64,000 bases of DNA from Acanthosepion esculentum (Eukaryota; Mollusca; Cephalopoda; Sepiida; Sepiidae): the NCBI GenBank assembly GCA_964036315.1, contig OZ038485.1:78484960-78548959 (forward strand), given 5' to 3'. The position numbers and the translations under genes were made by a program. Positions within the stretch are counted from its first letter, which is position 1, and each line of letters begins with the position of its first letter. The notes beneath the pieces were generated by a model that saw only the letters and a list, made by a program, of their open reading frames with translations, was not told where the DNA came from and did no database searches. Of this stretch, positions 1 to 9,910 are shown piece after piece.

Positions 1-54
1 GCAGATCACGCTATCTTTCACAAAAATAGATGGTAATTCCCAGATAATGAAGAC

Positions 55-222
55 AAATCTCTGGAGATTTATGATCGGCTACATCTTCAAATCTGTAAAG
101 GGTCATGATTGCCACGACCGAAGATCGGTGGATGACCATGATTACCAAAAATAATTGTCCTAAAATCTGTGGAGAGTCATGATTGCCACGTTCTAAAATC
201 TGTGGAGAATCATAATCATCTA
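55..222. repeat. degenerate minisatellite, unit about 30-40 bp
   Basis: Four diverged copies of a unit containing 'aaatctgtggagagtcatga' follow each other, at about 55, 88, 152 and 194, with variable spacers. The two last copies are the closest to each other. No coding signal is visible. The array is short and old. Confidence 0.55.
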
Positions 223-239
223 CGTCACTAAAATCCATG

Positions 240-535
240 TTTGTCTGTTGCGTTCACTTTCGCACAGTACAAATAGACTTAGGAAACGTAATAATTCATC
301 TCTTTTCTTTCTATTCCGGCTAAATAGCGAGGTAGACGGAACACTCTATTCGTGGATGGCAACCAGTCTAAGGGAAGGAAAACTCTGAATTCCAGTCTGT
401 GAGGAAGGCCACCAGAAAACAATTCAATAAATTTCCTAAGGTTGCATGGCAATTCACAGATAAGAAAAAAACATCTGTGAATACTTATAATCGTCCTGAA
501 GGGACACGACATTCAAAATTTGATGAGGCCGCTTG
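240..535 (+). repeat. tRNA-SINE body fragment (family 1, long variant)
   Basis: The stretch follows the body of the family-1 SINE seen better at 19.7, 27.3 and 41.6 kb: a 'ttcactttcgca' segment, 'aaatagcgaggtagac', then 'tggatggcaacc'. The tRNA-like head is missing. The 3' part (about 470-515) contains 'cgtcctgaagggacacgac', which also occurs at the 3' end of the LINE-1-group relics here. A related arrangement is at 29.95-30.29 kb. It is a 5'-truncated copy. Confidence 0.55.
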
Positions 536-640
536 GAAAAACTAATTTTTCAAGCGTATCTTTCCTTCAATTTAAACATCCTCTTCAGTTAATCAGACGT
601 GGTGACAAAGGTCATAAGTTTTTCTTTTAGATCATCAGCA

Positions 641-673
<33 letters not shown>

Positions 674-1398
674 ATTTATTTCTGCCTTGTCTCCTCGGGG
701 TATGGATAATAATGGTTCTGCACAGTTTACCTTTCTTTTGTTGCATCTGCAATATTTGCTCCTTTACGATCACGTTCTTTTTTGTGAAAACTGTGTCTAA
801 TAGGTTATTTGCTTTCAATGTGTCTTGTGAGTGTTGATTTTTTATGCTTTCCATCCGCACGATATAGCCCCACATTTTGTCACCTTCTGATTGTTAATAG
901 ACGTTTCCTTGAAATTTCACCAAATATTTATGTCTGCTGTCTTAGATGAAGATCCATTTTAAATTGAGTTTTAGCCTGTTCATTTCAAGTGTACTATTCT
1001 GTGTTGTCTTATATCCTTTTAAAATATTCATTTTTTATTCCACATTTACTAATCTGTCCGAAACTAGCAAGATGTGTTCAAGCGAGCACTAAAAACGTGA
1101 TTCAATGTTAGCTTTTGTTGACTTCTAGGGAAGCCATTATCAAAGTTTAGGCTCCTTTCTAAGTTGATACAAAAGACAGTGAAATGTTAAATGATTTGAA
1201 TTCAGCTTTTAAGCTATGTCTTCATCTGTATCAGCACGGTTTTTATTGAGTTCTGATAAAACCAGGTCATCGTTAAACTCTGTTAAATCTGTTCGTGGTG
1301 CATATCTTTAGCTGAAGTTAGTTTTCCTGGGAGTTTTCAGACTATCTTTGGTATTTTTGTCTACAACATTATTTCCTTTTATTTAACTCATAGTATTA
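536..1398. other. AT-rich spacer
   Basis: Apart from a short (CT)n run at 641-665, I see no repeat of the named families and no coding-looking frame. The open frame on the minus strand at 627-875 ends in an Arg-Glu run encoded by the (CT)n tract and is judged spurious. Confidence 0.5.
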
Positions 1399-2308
1399 GG
1401 GTGTTCAGAAAGTAATTACGCATTTCACAGCTATGAAATATGACTCAACCAAAGCAAGGTCATGGTTCTATTGTAGGAAACAGGTTCTAGAATTACTTTA
1501 TCATCTCTTATATTCGATAGCGTGTCCCTTATAATACATTTTAGGGCTTAAGTGGTAAATCTGCAAGGATGGAATTTTGGTCCTACATGAGATTTCGTTT
1601 TTAAACTGAACGCAATATATCTGCAAGAATGCTCTTTATCAGGTTTGACACCTCCTTTTTGCATCGCATTGTTTCTGTGGATTAAAAATGGGTTTTGAAT
1701 GAAAACGACAATTTATCAATGACAAGCCAGTGCCAACACTAAAACCAGAACTCTATCCACATAAATCCTTCTTTTGTGCCTTAAGGAATAGGAAAGGTAT
1801 TGTCAATTACCAGCTACTCCGACACAGAAATGCCATTACTGCAGACTGATATTGCTAATAAGTTGATATGGTTAATGAAGCATTACGTCGGAAATTGTCC
1901 TGCTTTAGTAAAAAGAAAAGATTCTATTTTCCAACATGAAAATGCAAAGACATACTTTACAAAACAAAACCAAGAAAAACCAAGATCATTAGGGCGACAT
2001 GTTCTTCCACATCCTTTATAATCCCTAAATTTAACACTAATGGATTTTCATTTTTCCAATCATAAGAACATTTCGTAAGTGGCAGAACAGAAAAAATAGG
2101 TTGAAAACATTCTTTCAAACTTCGAGAAAACAAAGATGTCTGTAAATGTTAAATCAAAAATGTTCTCCCCATCAATGGGCGGCAGTCAGAGAAAATGAAC
2201 GGGGTTTCATTTTTAATAAATAATATGCTATACTAATAATATACCAATCTAACTTAAATTTGTTTTAATATATTTTCTGATAAAACGTAATTATTTTTCC
2301 AAACACCC
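1399..2308 (+). mobile_element. Tc1/mariner-like element, decayed, with both terminal inverted repeats
   Basis: Left end 1399-1420 'gggtgttcagaaagtaatta' is mirrored by the right end 2286-2308, whose complement begins 'gggtgtttggaaaaataatt'. The 910-bp span is shorter than the roughly 1.3 kb usual for mariners, so internal DNA is lost. A transposase remnant lies inside at 1800-2030. TA dinucleotides flank the left end; a clean duplication on the right was not found. The element is a non-autonomous relic. Confidence 0.75.
1800..2070 (+). pseudogene. mariner transposase fragment
   Basis: The open frame 1800-2021 aligns by eye with the C-terminal catalytic half of mariner transposases. Visible landmarks are 'NCPALVKRKDSIFQHENAK', which fits the PAL(I/V)NRK..V..H.DNA segment containing the second catalytic Asp region, and 'LGRHVLPHPL' before a stop. 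After the stop the frame continues as a 'YSPDL..DFHFF'-like remnant. The expected Asp of 'QDNA' is Glu-Asn here ('QHENA'), so a key residue is altered. No start, no N-terminal helix-turn-helix. Non-functional. Confidence 0.75.
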
Positions 2309-2580
2309 AGACATACTAGATATCTTATGTACTTTGTGGAGACATCCTTCTTTGGGAGGGTCAGGTTAGTAAATCAGTTAACTCCTTTCGTTACGACATG
2401 GCTTACGTGTTTAAAACTGTACGAATATACACTACTAGAGGAGCACGTATTTCTAACATTTAGGCATACGCGAACAATGAGAATATCATTCAATCGATTG
2501 CTATAGAAGTTCAGTCTTGACTTACAAGATAAACTGATATGAGGAGACAAGACATTTTATTGTTAATAAAGACAAAAGGA
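2309..2580. other. spacer upstream of ribozyme-like hairpin
   Basis: AT-rich DNA without a recognisable gene or repeat copy. The last 60 bp ('ttattgttaataaagacaaa') resemble the flanks of the Penelope-like tails elsewhere in this window and may belong to the hairpin element that follows. Confidence 0.35.
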
Positions 2581-2687
2581 AAACTTATCTTAGCTGACGC
2601 GTTTTGTCCTCTGATGGATTTTTTCAAGGCAAATGTCTTTTGCCTTGATAAAGTCTATTAGAGACGAAACGCGTCAGTTATAAGTTT
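2581..2687. repeat. hairpin of two inverted hammerhead-like motifs
   Basis: Arms 2581-2633 and 2638-2687 are inverted copies with a 4-nt apex. Each arm contains a hammerhead-ribozyme-like core. On the plus strand it is 'ttgataaagtctattagaga' followed by 'cgaaacgcgtc', ending at 2676. On the minus strand (2592-2630) a more decayed version ends in 'aaaacgcgtc'. Penelope-like retroelements are known to carry hammerheads with a very short stem III of the form GAAAC-GC-GUC. The sequence downstream (2690-2790, 'ttttgtcggctcagataag') resembles other tail copies here. Confidence 0.6.
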
Positions 2688-3417
2688 GCCTTTTGTTTTA
2701 ATTGTCCTATTGTCTTTTGTCGGCTCAGATAAGTGTTCCTTTTGTCTTTTTTATTCATATTGTCCTTTAACAGATATATTTTTAGTTATATCTGAATTTA
2801 CAATCTCCCTCACCCACTCACACACACACTCATATATTGGGCGAAATTTAGTAAATGATTAAAATCAAATATGTGTATTTTCTTGAGAATTGAATGTAAC
2901 CCAAGAAATTAATAGAAAGTTTAATAAATAAATGGATTTTTAATACATTATTTCGTAGTACTCCAGTAGATGTTCATTTCACCGTTTTTAAAATGCAGGC
3001 GCGTATATGGGATATCCTACTTTGTGTGTCCATTGTGGCACAAAGTGAACATATTTATAATCAAATAAAAATGTAACCATTTCTAACACAAGTTTATTTG
3101 GGGGGTCTTCCCTGTTCATCTCAGTCTTTGTCTAAACCAATACCAAGGTTACTTAGATTTTTTGAAAAAGTCACTTCAAAATTATCCCGGAGTTTAAGTT
3201 TTTCTGCTTGTATGCCGAAATAAAATAAAAATTAAAACAAAAATCTACAGGGAATTATAATCTCATTTGATTCGTAACGTTCCTCATTAGTAAATTAATA
3301 AAAATCAATCATGACTTTAAAGTAATTGGTGCACTTTACCAAAAAAAAAAAAAAAATATATAAAACAGACAATATGGTAACAATGTATGGCTTGTGAAGA
3401 GTCTGTATTTTAAAATA
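2688..3417. other. AT-rich spacer
   Basis: Contains a short (CA)n at 2818-2830 and a poly-A run at 3341-3355. No coding frame or named repeat copy was recognised. Confidence 0.5.
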
Positions 3418-3860
3418 GAAAAAATATTATTAAATATCTTAATTTTAAAAAAATTTAAAAAATCATAAATCCTAAAAAATCTTAAAAAATCTTAAATCTT
3501 AAAACTCTTAAATTTAAAAAATCTTAAATCTTAAAAATCTTAAATCTTAAAAAATTTTAAATCTTAAAAAATCTTAAATCTTAAAAAAATCTTAAAAAAA
3601 TCTTATATCATAAAAAATCTTAAATCTTAAAAAATCTTAAATCTTAAAAAATCTTAAATCTTAAAAAATCTTAAATCTTAAAAAATCTTAAATCTTAAAA
3701 AATCTTAAAAAATCTTAAATCATAAAAAAATCTTAAATCTTAAAAAATCTTAAATCTTAAAAAATCTTAAATCATAGAAAATCTTAAATCTTAAAAAATC
3801 TTACATCATAAATCATAAAAATCAAGAGTCATAAAAATCATAAAATAGAAAAATAATAAA
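3418..3860. repeat. minisatellite, unit 'aaatcttaaaaaatctt'
   Basis: About 440 bp built from a 16-17 bp unit alternating 'aaatctt' and 'aaaaaatctt', nearly uninterrupted from 3430 to 3800, with edge copies decaying to 'atcataaa'. The unit contains no G on this strand, so the two strands differ sharply in composition. No gene. Confidence 0.9.
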
Positions 3861-4261
3861 AATATTAAATCATTAAAAAAACTGAATTCTAATTTCGAGA
3901 ATGAAGTATTAATTAAAAAGGGAATGTAACTTATTCAAACAAAAATGTATATTAAGTGCAATAATTTATGAATCTTCCATGGTAAATTTACGTCCAGGTT
4001 CATCAAGCATGGCGCCTTTAAAAACAACTATGGCGATTACAACCCGGAATATAGAAAACAACAGCGATAAAAACAACACCAGAAGCGGTAGGAAGCTGAC
4101 TTATGTCAGTTATGTTGTGCATCTAGATACAACAGACGCCAGAAATTAAAGTATTAAAGTTAAGTGTCCCTATATTTTTAGTGTTTCTCGTGATATTTAT
4201 AATTCTATTTGTGTGTATTTTGCTTCCTCCCTCTACATACATATGGCTTCATCAATGAATA
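3861..4261. other. spacer
   Basis: No recognisable gene. The 4010-4150 part is less AT-rich than its surroundings but has no sustained open frame. Confidence 0.4.
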
Positions 4262-4290
4262 CATTGAGTCTGAAGACGAAATGCGTCACA
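4262..4290 (+). ncRNA. decayed hammerhead-like motif
   Basis: 'gagtctgaagacgaaatgcg' followed by 'tc' keeps a GTC/GAC stem II, the GAAA segment and an A-U closed mini stem III before a final C. The upstream CUGANGA box is not intact. The flanking 'tttgtcggacatatata' at 4330 matches the style of the tail at 2.7 kb, suggesting a Penelope-like tail remnant. Inactive as it stands. Confidence 0.4.
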
Positions 4291-4620
4291 TAAGTTGTTT
4301 TCTATTTTGTTATTGATATACTCGTCATTTGTCGGACATATATAGAATCAATGTTATATTCTCCTCACACATAGTTTATACGCGAAACATAATTGGTAGA
4401 TAAAAAAGTTCCAACACCGCGGTGAATATATGAGGCCTGCTTTGTAGTCGAAATTAGAGTAGCACATTCTTATAATATTCGTTTTATCCCCATTTTTCAT
4501 TGTTTAATACATAATTAAGCACGTAGATAAGCATCTAAGTAGGGAGTCGTTTTCATTATTAATTTTAACAAGTTTTTTTAAATTTTATTTTTCTTGCCCA
4601 ATGTCACAACGACTGCTCAA

Positions 4621-5030
4621 GGCTTACGGACACATAACATTGAAAAACCGTTTCTCATACGATCACCGAAGTTAAGCAACGTCGATCCTGGTCAGTAACT
4701 AGATGGGTGATCGCTTGTGAATACCACGTGCTGTTCACTTGGATGCATGTAATAGGTAATGTAATGTATAATGCTCGGAATTGTTAATCGGGGAGAAAAG
4801 TTCCAATTCCTGCTGAGTTCTTTGCGTGCAAATAATCTTGGGAAAAATGTGAATCCACCTCTTCGCCTCCCAGCTATGGGTTAATTAGTAAGACTAGTAT
4901 CAATAAACCATTATTATACCCCCCATACACAAAAAATCATTATCTTTAGAAAATTCTTACAATCTAAAAATATTTTCTGGTTTAAACAGCCTGCAAAAGG
5001 TTGATAATCAGTAAAAAAAATCAATCAAAC
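4621..5030 (+). repeat. 5S-rRNA/tRNA chimeric SINE (family 1), complete copy
   Basis: The first 110 bp resemble 5S rRNA: 'gatcaccgaagttaagcaac' (internal promoter A-box area) and 'gatgggtgatcgcttgtgaa' (C-box area). A tRNA-like part follows with 'atgtataatgctcgga'. A body follows with 'cagctatgggttaattagta', then a tail 'gcctgcaaaaggttgata' and a 'tcaatcaa' end. Both RNA-polymerase-III promoter types are therefore present in tandem. Age is moderate; the tRNA-like box B is degraded. Confidence 0.85.
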
Positions 5031-5273
5031 AGTGACAGTTCAATAACCAACGTTGATTAGATTATCAACAAACGTTATTTAGATTTACGCCCACTCTCCG
5101 ATATTTTTCGGAGGTACCGACTAAACAACCAACTCCCCTTTCATAACTGACACACGTGCGTATGTATGCATCGGTGTATGTGTGTGCATAAATAGTAAGA
5201 ATAAAAGCTAAAGTTTTAAAATAATCTTAAAATTTTAAAATAATGACAAAGTTGTCAGAGCCTAAATATAAAA

Positions 5274-5404
5274 TTATCAATACCAAAAACCGGTATTCAG
5301 TTTCACGTAATAACAACCATCATGTAAAACTCTGATGATTAGTATTACATGAAACTCTGTGTAGCGGATTTTGGTATTGATAATATATATATATATATAT
5401 ATAT
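5274..5404. repeat. foldback hairpin ending in (AT)n
   Basis: 'ttatcaataccaaaa' at 5274 is mirrored by 'ttttggtattgataa' ending at 5383. Arms of about 50 bp have scattered mismatches and a loop of about 10 bp. An (AT)n run starts at once after the right arm (5384-5404). This is one of six foldbacks in the window that touch AT microsatellites. Confidence 0.75.
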
Positions 5405-5515
5405 TTGAGTGATTTTCATCTATCTGTAATTCGTATATGCTCTGTAATAAATACATTGAGCTCTTTTCTGTGAATCAGTTTATTATTTTATATTACTAGG
5501 ATTCACTTGGATTTT

Positions 5516-5573
5516 TACACACACACACACAAACACACATACACACACACGGATTTTTACACACACACACACA

Positions 5574-5610
<37 letters not shown>
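5516..5610. repeat. (AC)n microsatellite
   Basis: Interrupted (AC)n over about 95 bp, with the inserted motif 'ggattttt' repeated near 5508 and 5550. It ends exactly where the left arm of the next foldback begins. Confidence 0.9.
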
Positions 5611-5612
<2 letters not shown>

Positions 5613-6074
5613 TATGAAATGGACAAAGTCCGACAATAATTTTTTAAGACATTTTTTATGTTTATACGTTCTTTTTATATATACAGATATTTAGGTAAAT
5701 GCTCTGTTTATGCGTGACGTCATTTGTTTACATTTGGATACGCATTGAACAGATATGAATGTATGAGAGAAAATCATAGAGAATTGTGTTTAAAAACAGT
5801 AAAATCGACCTTGCTAACTGAACGCTCCTCTGTGGCTACAATCGGTTAAGAGACGTCAAGCTATATGACGGTTCCGTATAGGATACAGGTTCGATTCCTG
5901 TCGGAGGACGCATATTTTCTGTGAAAAATTCTCGGACATTCAGGCCGGTAAATGTTGTTAATACTCTTTATTATAAAACAGAGCATTTACTTAAATATTT
6001 GTATCTATAAAAAGAACGTATAAACTTAAAAAATATCTTAAAAAATAATTGTCGGACTTTGTCCATTTCATAAT
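5611..6074. repeat. foldback with 100-bp arms around a tRNA-like SINE
   Basis: Left arm 5611-5712 starts 'attatgaaatggacaaagtc' and is mirrored by the right arm 5974-6074, ending 'tggacaaagtc' in complement, with about 92% identity by eye. Between the arms sits a tRNA-like SINE head (5826-5908) whose own body continues into the right arm. The right arm is thus the SINE's 3' end and the left arm an extra inverted copy. (AC)n lies to the left and (AT)n to the right (6085-6124). Confidence 0.8.
5826..5908 (+). repeat. tRNA-like SINE head (family 3), class II shape
   Basis: The 83 nt can pair as a tRNA. The acceptor stem is TCCTCTG/CGGAGGA and the T arm ACAGG-TTCGATT-CCTGT, with a perfect box B 'ggttcgattcc'. 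The anticodon stem is CGTCA/TGACG, with a long variable arm. The 7-nt anticodon loop 'agctata' would give anticodon CUA but has G rather than U at position 33. The D arm does not pair well. It is followed by a SINE body rather than a terminator, so I read it as a retroposon head rather than a tRNA gene. Confidence 0.65.
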
Positions 6075-6084
6075 GTGTGATACA

Positions 6085-6336
6085 TATACATATATATATA
6101 TATACACATATATATATATATATAAGTTAACGGTGGGGGAACATAAGGTCAAAATTAAAATTAGACTTGTGGGTATGTCTTGATTAACCAATTACATGTC
6201 AGGTCTACGCTAAATAGAAAAGTAAGCTCAGAGGGTGGAGGTGGGTGAGTTATTTTTTCATGTCATGTTCCAATAGGCATGCCATCGTTGGCGATTGCAG
6301 AAAATATGTCAGAGACAAATGTATGGTGAATTGTAG

Positions 6337-6412
<76 letters not shown>
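6085..6412. repeat. two microsatellite blocks
   Basis: (AT)n at 6085-6124 and (AC)n followed by (AT)n at 6338-6412. Between them is 200 bp with no recognised element. The short frame on the minus strand over 5991-6191 is a Tyr-Ile run from the AT tract. Confidence 0.85.
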
Positions 6413-6413
<1 letters not shown>

Positions 6414-7384
6414 TAAACCCGAACATAGATTATACATTCTCATTTTTTACTCCCACACGTCCACATTATGGCTACAACTTGGTCGAAGACGTGCGTACAT
6501 GTCGGGGTAGCTACTAACATTGGGGAAGCGCTGATTTAGGAGGACATCTTTCATCTGGCTTCTCTGGTGGACACTCAGTACAAAGTCGTCTGAGGAGTGT
6601 CACATACTACACCTACAAAGATTACTATTTCTAAAGGTCTTATTTGGTGCCCTTTCTGTTCATCTCGTTTTGTCATCTAAACGTTCTGTTTAGATTATTC
6701 TAAAAATATTAATTACGATATTTACTTTTGAATTTGCATCTTGAATCGTTATCACATACAAAACATATCAATTCTATCACCTAACATATATCAATAAATA
6801 GTAAAAGACGAAGTGAAAGACTTTGTATGATTTTGAAAATAAATAAACTGTATTAAAAAGTGATACTATTTTCGCTTATGACATCAGATTGAGTTGATGT
6901 GTTTGTCCCCTTGGTTGGTTATAAATGAATGGTTGATTAATTTGGTATCTACTTGTACAATATTTACTACTCTTCCAAACTATCGGGAGGTTAAATAATA
7001 TATCATGGTACACAGACAATCAAGGTAACTGTAAACGTTAAATCAGTTAATAATTACTGTTTCTACAAGTTGGGGGGCACTGGAACAGAACGTGTCCATT
7101 GCCTAAAAATAAATTTCACTTTAACTCAAGCCAAGAGATCTTTTAATTTAATTATTGACTCATTTTGTAAATACTATATTTAATATATATCTAAATATAT
7201 ACTATATTTTCTTAAAAAGTTCTGGCTAGATCTAGGACCGTGCACGCGTGCACACGAAACATTGTCGAAAAAGCATTAAAACATGCCGGAATGAATCAAC
7301 GCGTAAAAAATTCTTAGTTTCACAAATCTGTTATAAGAATATTCTACAAACATACATCGCTAAACTAATATAAAGAAAAACCAG
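6413..7384. other. spacer
   Basis: About 970 bp without a recognised gene or repeat. The part at 6470-6670 is the least AT-rich, but stops interrupt all frames. Confidence 0.4.
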
Positions 7385-7399
7385 ATGATCAGACGTCAT

Positions 7400-7680
7400 G
7401 TCACGCGGTATGCGCAAAGCATTCTGTCAGTGAAGTGCCATACGTCATACACTGTTGGGTGATGATGTCTCTTTTGATTCGTAACTGACAAGGCAGAAGA
7501 CTTTCCTGCAGTAGGTTGATGTTTCTTTCTGCCAACCAGGTTTGATGGGTAGGGAAACGGATGGATTCCTCCCTTTCCCAAGTGTATTTGCGCGTTACTG
7601 TAACGAATCCGACTGGAATTTGAACTTGGCTCTCCGATTTCTCATTCCAAACCAATATCCATTACACTACAGCGCGTAAA
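7400..7680 (-). repeat. tRNA-SINE, family 1 long variant
   Basis: Reading the minus strand from 7680: tRNA-like head with 'tgtaatggatattggtttgg' and a box-B-like 'caaattccagtcgg', then 'aatacacttgggaaaggga', 'gcagaaagaaacat' and 'actgcaggaaag'. These segments recur in the copies at 27.3 and 41.6 kb. The overlapping open frames at 7396-7655 are this SINE read as protein. Confidence 0.7.
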
Positions 7681-8390
7681 ATTAACATTCCCATTCGTCT
7701 TTAGGCGATGTATCGAGAGGCGTTAACACGGTGGCTACAAAGTAGCTTACTGCATTAGTCACCAACCCCAGGTATATTGACGCTGATGTCTACGTCTTCT
7801 GTAATGCGAGTAAGGAAGGCCATATCGTGCCGCTCCCCTTCTTTTCACGCATGCTGGACAGGGTGGTCACGCATTGCCATCGAGGGAGTGGCTGTACCTG
7901 TTCTAGTTGAATCACAGTCCTGCATAACTCATCTGATTTTGGAGTGGCTGGCCGAAATTCTCCATAATCATGTCACGCAAAAGTAATGTCCTCCTTGGTC
8001 TCATAATTTGAATTTCCTGGACTACCGAGTCTGGGACGCTATTGACATATATACAAATATAGCTTAGTTCCGAATTATTTTCGCTCGATGATTGCTGTTA
8101 CATGAAACTGAGTTGCAGACTGGTATTATTGAATTGAGAACTTATGTGGGGTTACTTTTCAGGATGAATGAATCATTTTACTGTTATTATAACCACATGT
8201 ACTTCATATATTATCATCCGGCGCAGATGACTACATTTGCTTCATCCAACACTAGAGAGTGGCGCTACAGTATCACAAATAAAGCGTTTTACCGAAATAG
8301 CAAAATACATATCAATTTAAGGCTTCCAACAGCAGCAACGACCAAAAATTGGAGGCACATAAAGTTAGAACGGAAAATATTGATATCATG
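7681..8390. other. spacer with unrecognised open frames
   Basis: Frames of 69 and 99 codons (7777-7986 and 8092-8391, plus) show no domain or composition I recognise. The second runs into the repeat that follows. I treat both as chance. Confidence 0.4.
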
Positions 8391-8750
8391 AAGATATCGA
8401 CTTTCCACAATACCTTACGCAAAACTACCACCACTACTAGAAAGAGCGATAAATTACCGAATATTCTCGCGTATCATGCGACTTTTGAAGACCTAATTTT
8501 GAAGCTAATTTTAAGCGGGTCGCATCATACACGAGATATAAAATTAAAATATATACTGGCTATACCGTTGACCAAACTATATATACATTTACTGTAGTTA
8601 AATTAGCTTCAAAATTAGATCTTCAAAGGTCGCATAGTACGCGAGTATATACGGTATTTAGCTTAAGGATTTGATGTCCTGTTAAATTCTTTTAAGAGAA
8701 AGATTTTATAAATTTTAACAGTAACGCTAACTGATCGGTCAATGAATCCT
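8391..8750 (+). repeat. interspersed repeat with a nested inverted repeat
   Basis: The outer parts (8380-8440 and 8665-8745) match a shorter copy at 17.69-17.87 kb: 'gatatcgactttccacaata' against 'gatattgactttccatacta', and 'cagtaacgctaactgatcgg' against 'cagtaacactaattaatcgg'. The extra DNA in this copy is the foldback at 8451-8660, which therefore looks like an insertion. Confidence 0.65.
8451..8660. mobile_element. foldback/MITE-like insertion with 63-bp arms
   Basis: Arms 8451-8513 and 8598-8660 are inverted copies; the shared core includes 'gaagacctaattttgaagct' on one side and its complement on the other. The spacer is about 84 bp. Its absence from the related repeat copy at 17.7 kb supports insertion. 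No transposase. The family is not recognised. Confidence 0.7.
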
Positions 8751-8779
8751 GAATATTTCCTGTATAATAATAACTGGCT

Positions 8780-9205
8780 GCCATTTCCTTGTATGCCAGT
8801 CTACTAGCGTGGCTAGCCAATCCCTGTTGTAGACCCCTGCTCAGGCACATTTGTTAATGTTTAGCACCAACGGTCCACTTGTGCTTTATACTGCAACTAT
8901 GATGAGCGGACCTTAGTTACGGTTTCTGGGAGAGGACAGATCATCTGTAGTGATCAATAGTTTGAACACGGCCAGTATGTTCAAACCTTCGGTGACTTGT
9001 GACTTCGTGCTAGCACAACCAACGACGAAGAATTCCGTCTATACAATTTCATTGCCAAAGCTTGGTACTTTCCAAAGGTGCCGTACGCTGGGATCGACTC
9101 CCCAGGCCGATAACATCAAAAATCACTTTCCTGACAAATCACCCATGGGGAGAAGCGAACCCAGGTCTCATGATCTGGAAGTGAACGTTCTAATCACTCG
9201 GCCTG
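8780..9205 (-). repeat. tRNA-SINE family 2
   Basis: On the minus strand the element starts with a tRNA-like head: box A-like 'ggccgagtgattagaacg' and box B-like 'gggttcgcttc'. A body of about 370 bp follows, ending near 'ctagccacgctagtagactg'. A second copy in the same orientation is at 42.32-42.76 kb and shares 'tagccaatccct', 'gatcaacagtttgaaca' and 'cactttcctgataaat'-type segments. The 86-codon frame at 8950-9210 is this SINE read as protein. Confidence 0.75.
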
Positions 9206-9429
9206 AATGAAAACTGTTAATTTCATTATTACCATTAGGTATCCTTAAAATAAATCTGCATTAAGGTAGACACATCCCTTGTTTGAAATTATGAAAACGT
9301 ACAAAGTTATATAAATAAGTACATCGTCTGATACGTTCCTGATTTTTGATTTGGAATTTTTACTAGGTTTTCTGCATTTGTTTTACTTAGCGTGCATTTT
9401 GGTCTTAAAATACATCTACCCAATCAAAT

Positions 9430-9910
9430 AACTTTAGGAAAAGTATGAATCTTCCTATTCTCCTCCAGCTATGGGTTAATTACTAATACTTGTATCACTA
9501 AACCATTATTATACATAGGCTTCGATAACTTTAACACGTTGTTTGATTGTTTATCGTTCCATGGTTAAAATTGCCAAAGACTTAAGTTGTTAAATCTAAA
9601 AGAAAGAGAAAAGAAAAATCATTAGACGCTTAAACTTAATTCATATTTAAAATCGGTCCAATTTATTGGAACAGCCTTTATATATGTCCTCTATGATCAC
9701 GTGATCTACGTAATTCAATAATGGGATCGCCTGTGTTTGTTCATTGACGATCTATGTTCAAACTCAAGTGTCGGCAGCGACACTTTATTCCGATATGACA
9801 ATCTCCCACCCCGACCCCCAAAAATTCTTAGGATAAAATTAAAAATATATTTCTTGCTTTAAATAACCCGCAAAGAGTTGATAAACTGTATAAAATGAAT
9901 GAATCAATCA
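9430..9910 (+). repeat. family-1 SINE, 5'-truncated and split
   Basis: The body 'gctatgggttaattactaat' with 'cttgtatcactaaaccatta' (9434-9517) and the tail 'taacccgcaaagagttgata' with 'gaatcaatca' (9840-9910) are separated by 320 bp of unrelated sequence. In intact copies these parts are about 40-60 bp apart, so the 9518-9838 block is probably an insertion; it carries no obvious terminal repeats. Confidence 0.65.

Noticed and set aside
3418..3860. CRISPR-like array
   Set aside because: No unique spacers; the unit is a contiguous 16-17 bp AT-rich minisatellite in a eukaryotic context.
4640..4740. 5S rRNA gene
   Set aside because: The 5S-like part is diverged, fused to a tRNA-like part and SINE body, and repeated at four other loci in the same fusion.
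5826..5908. Functional tRNA gene
   Set aside because: Poor D arm, G at position 33 and a SINE body instead of a T-run terminator.
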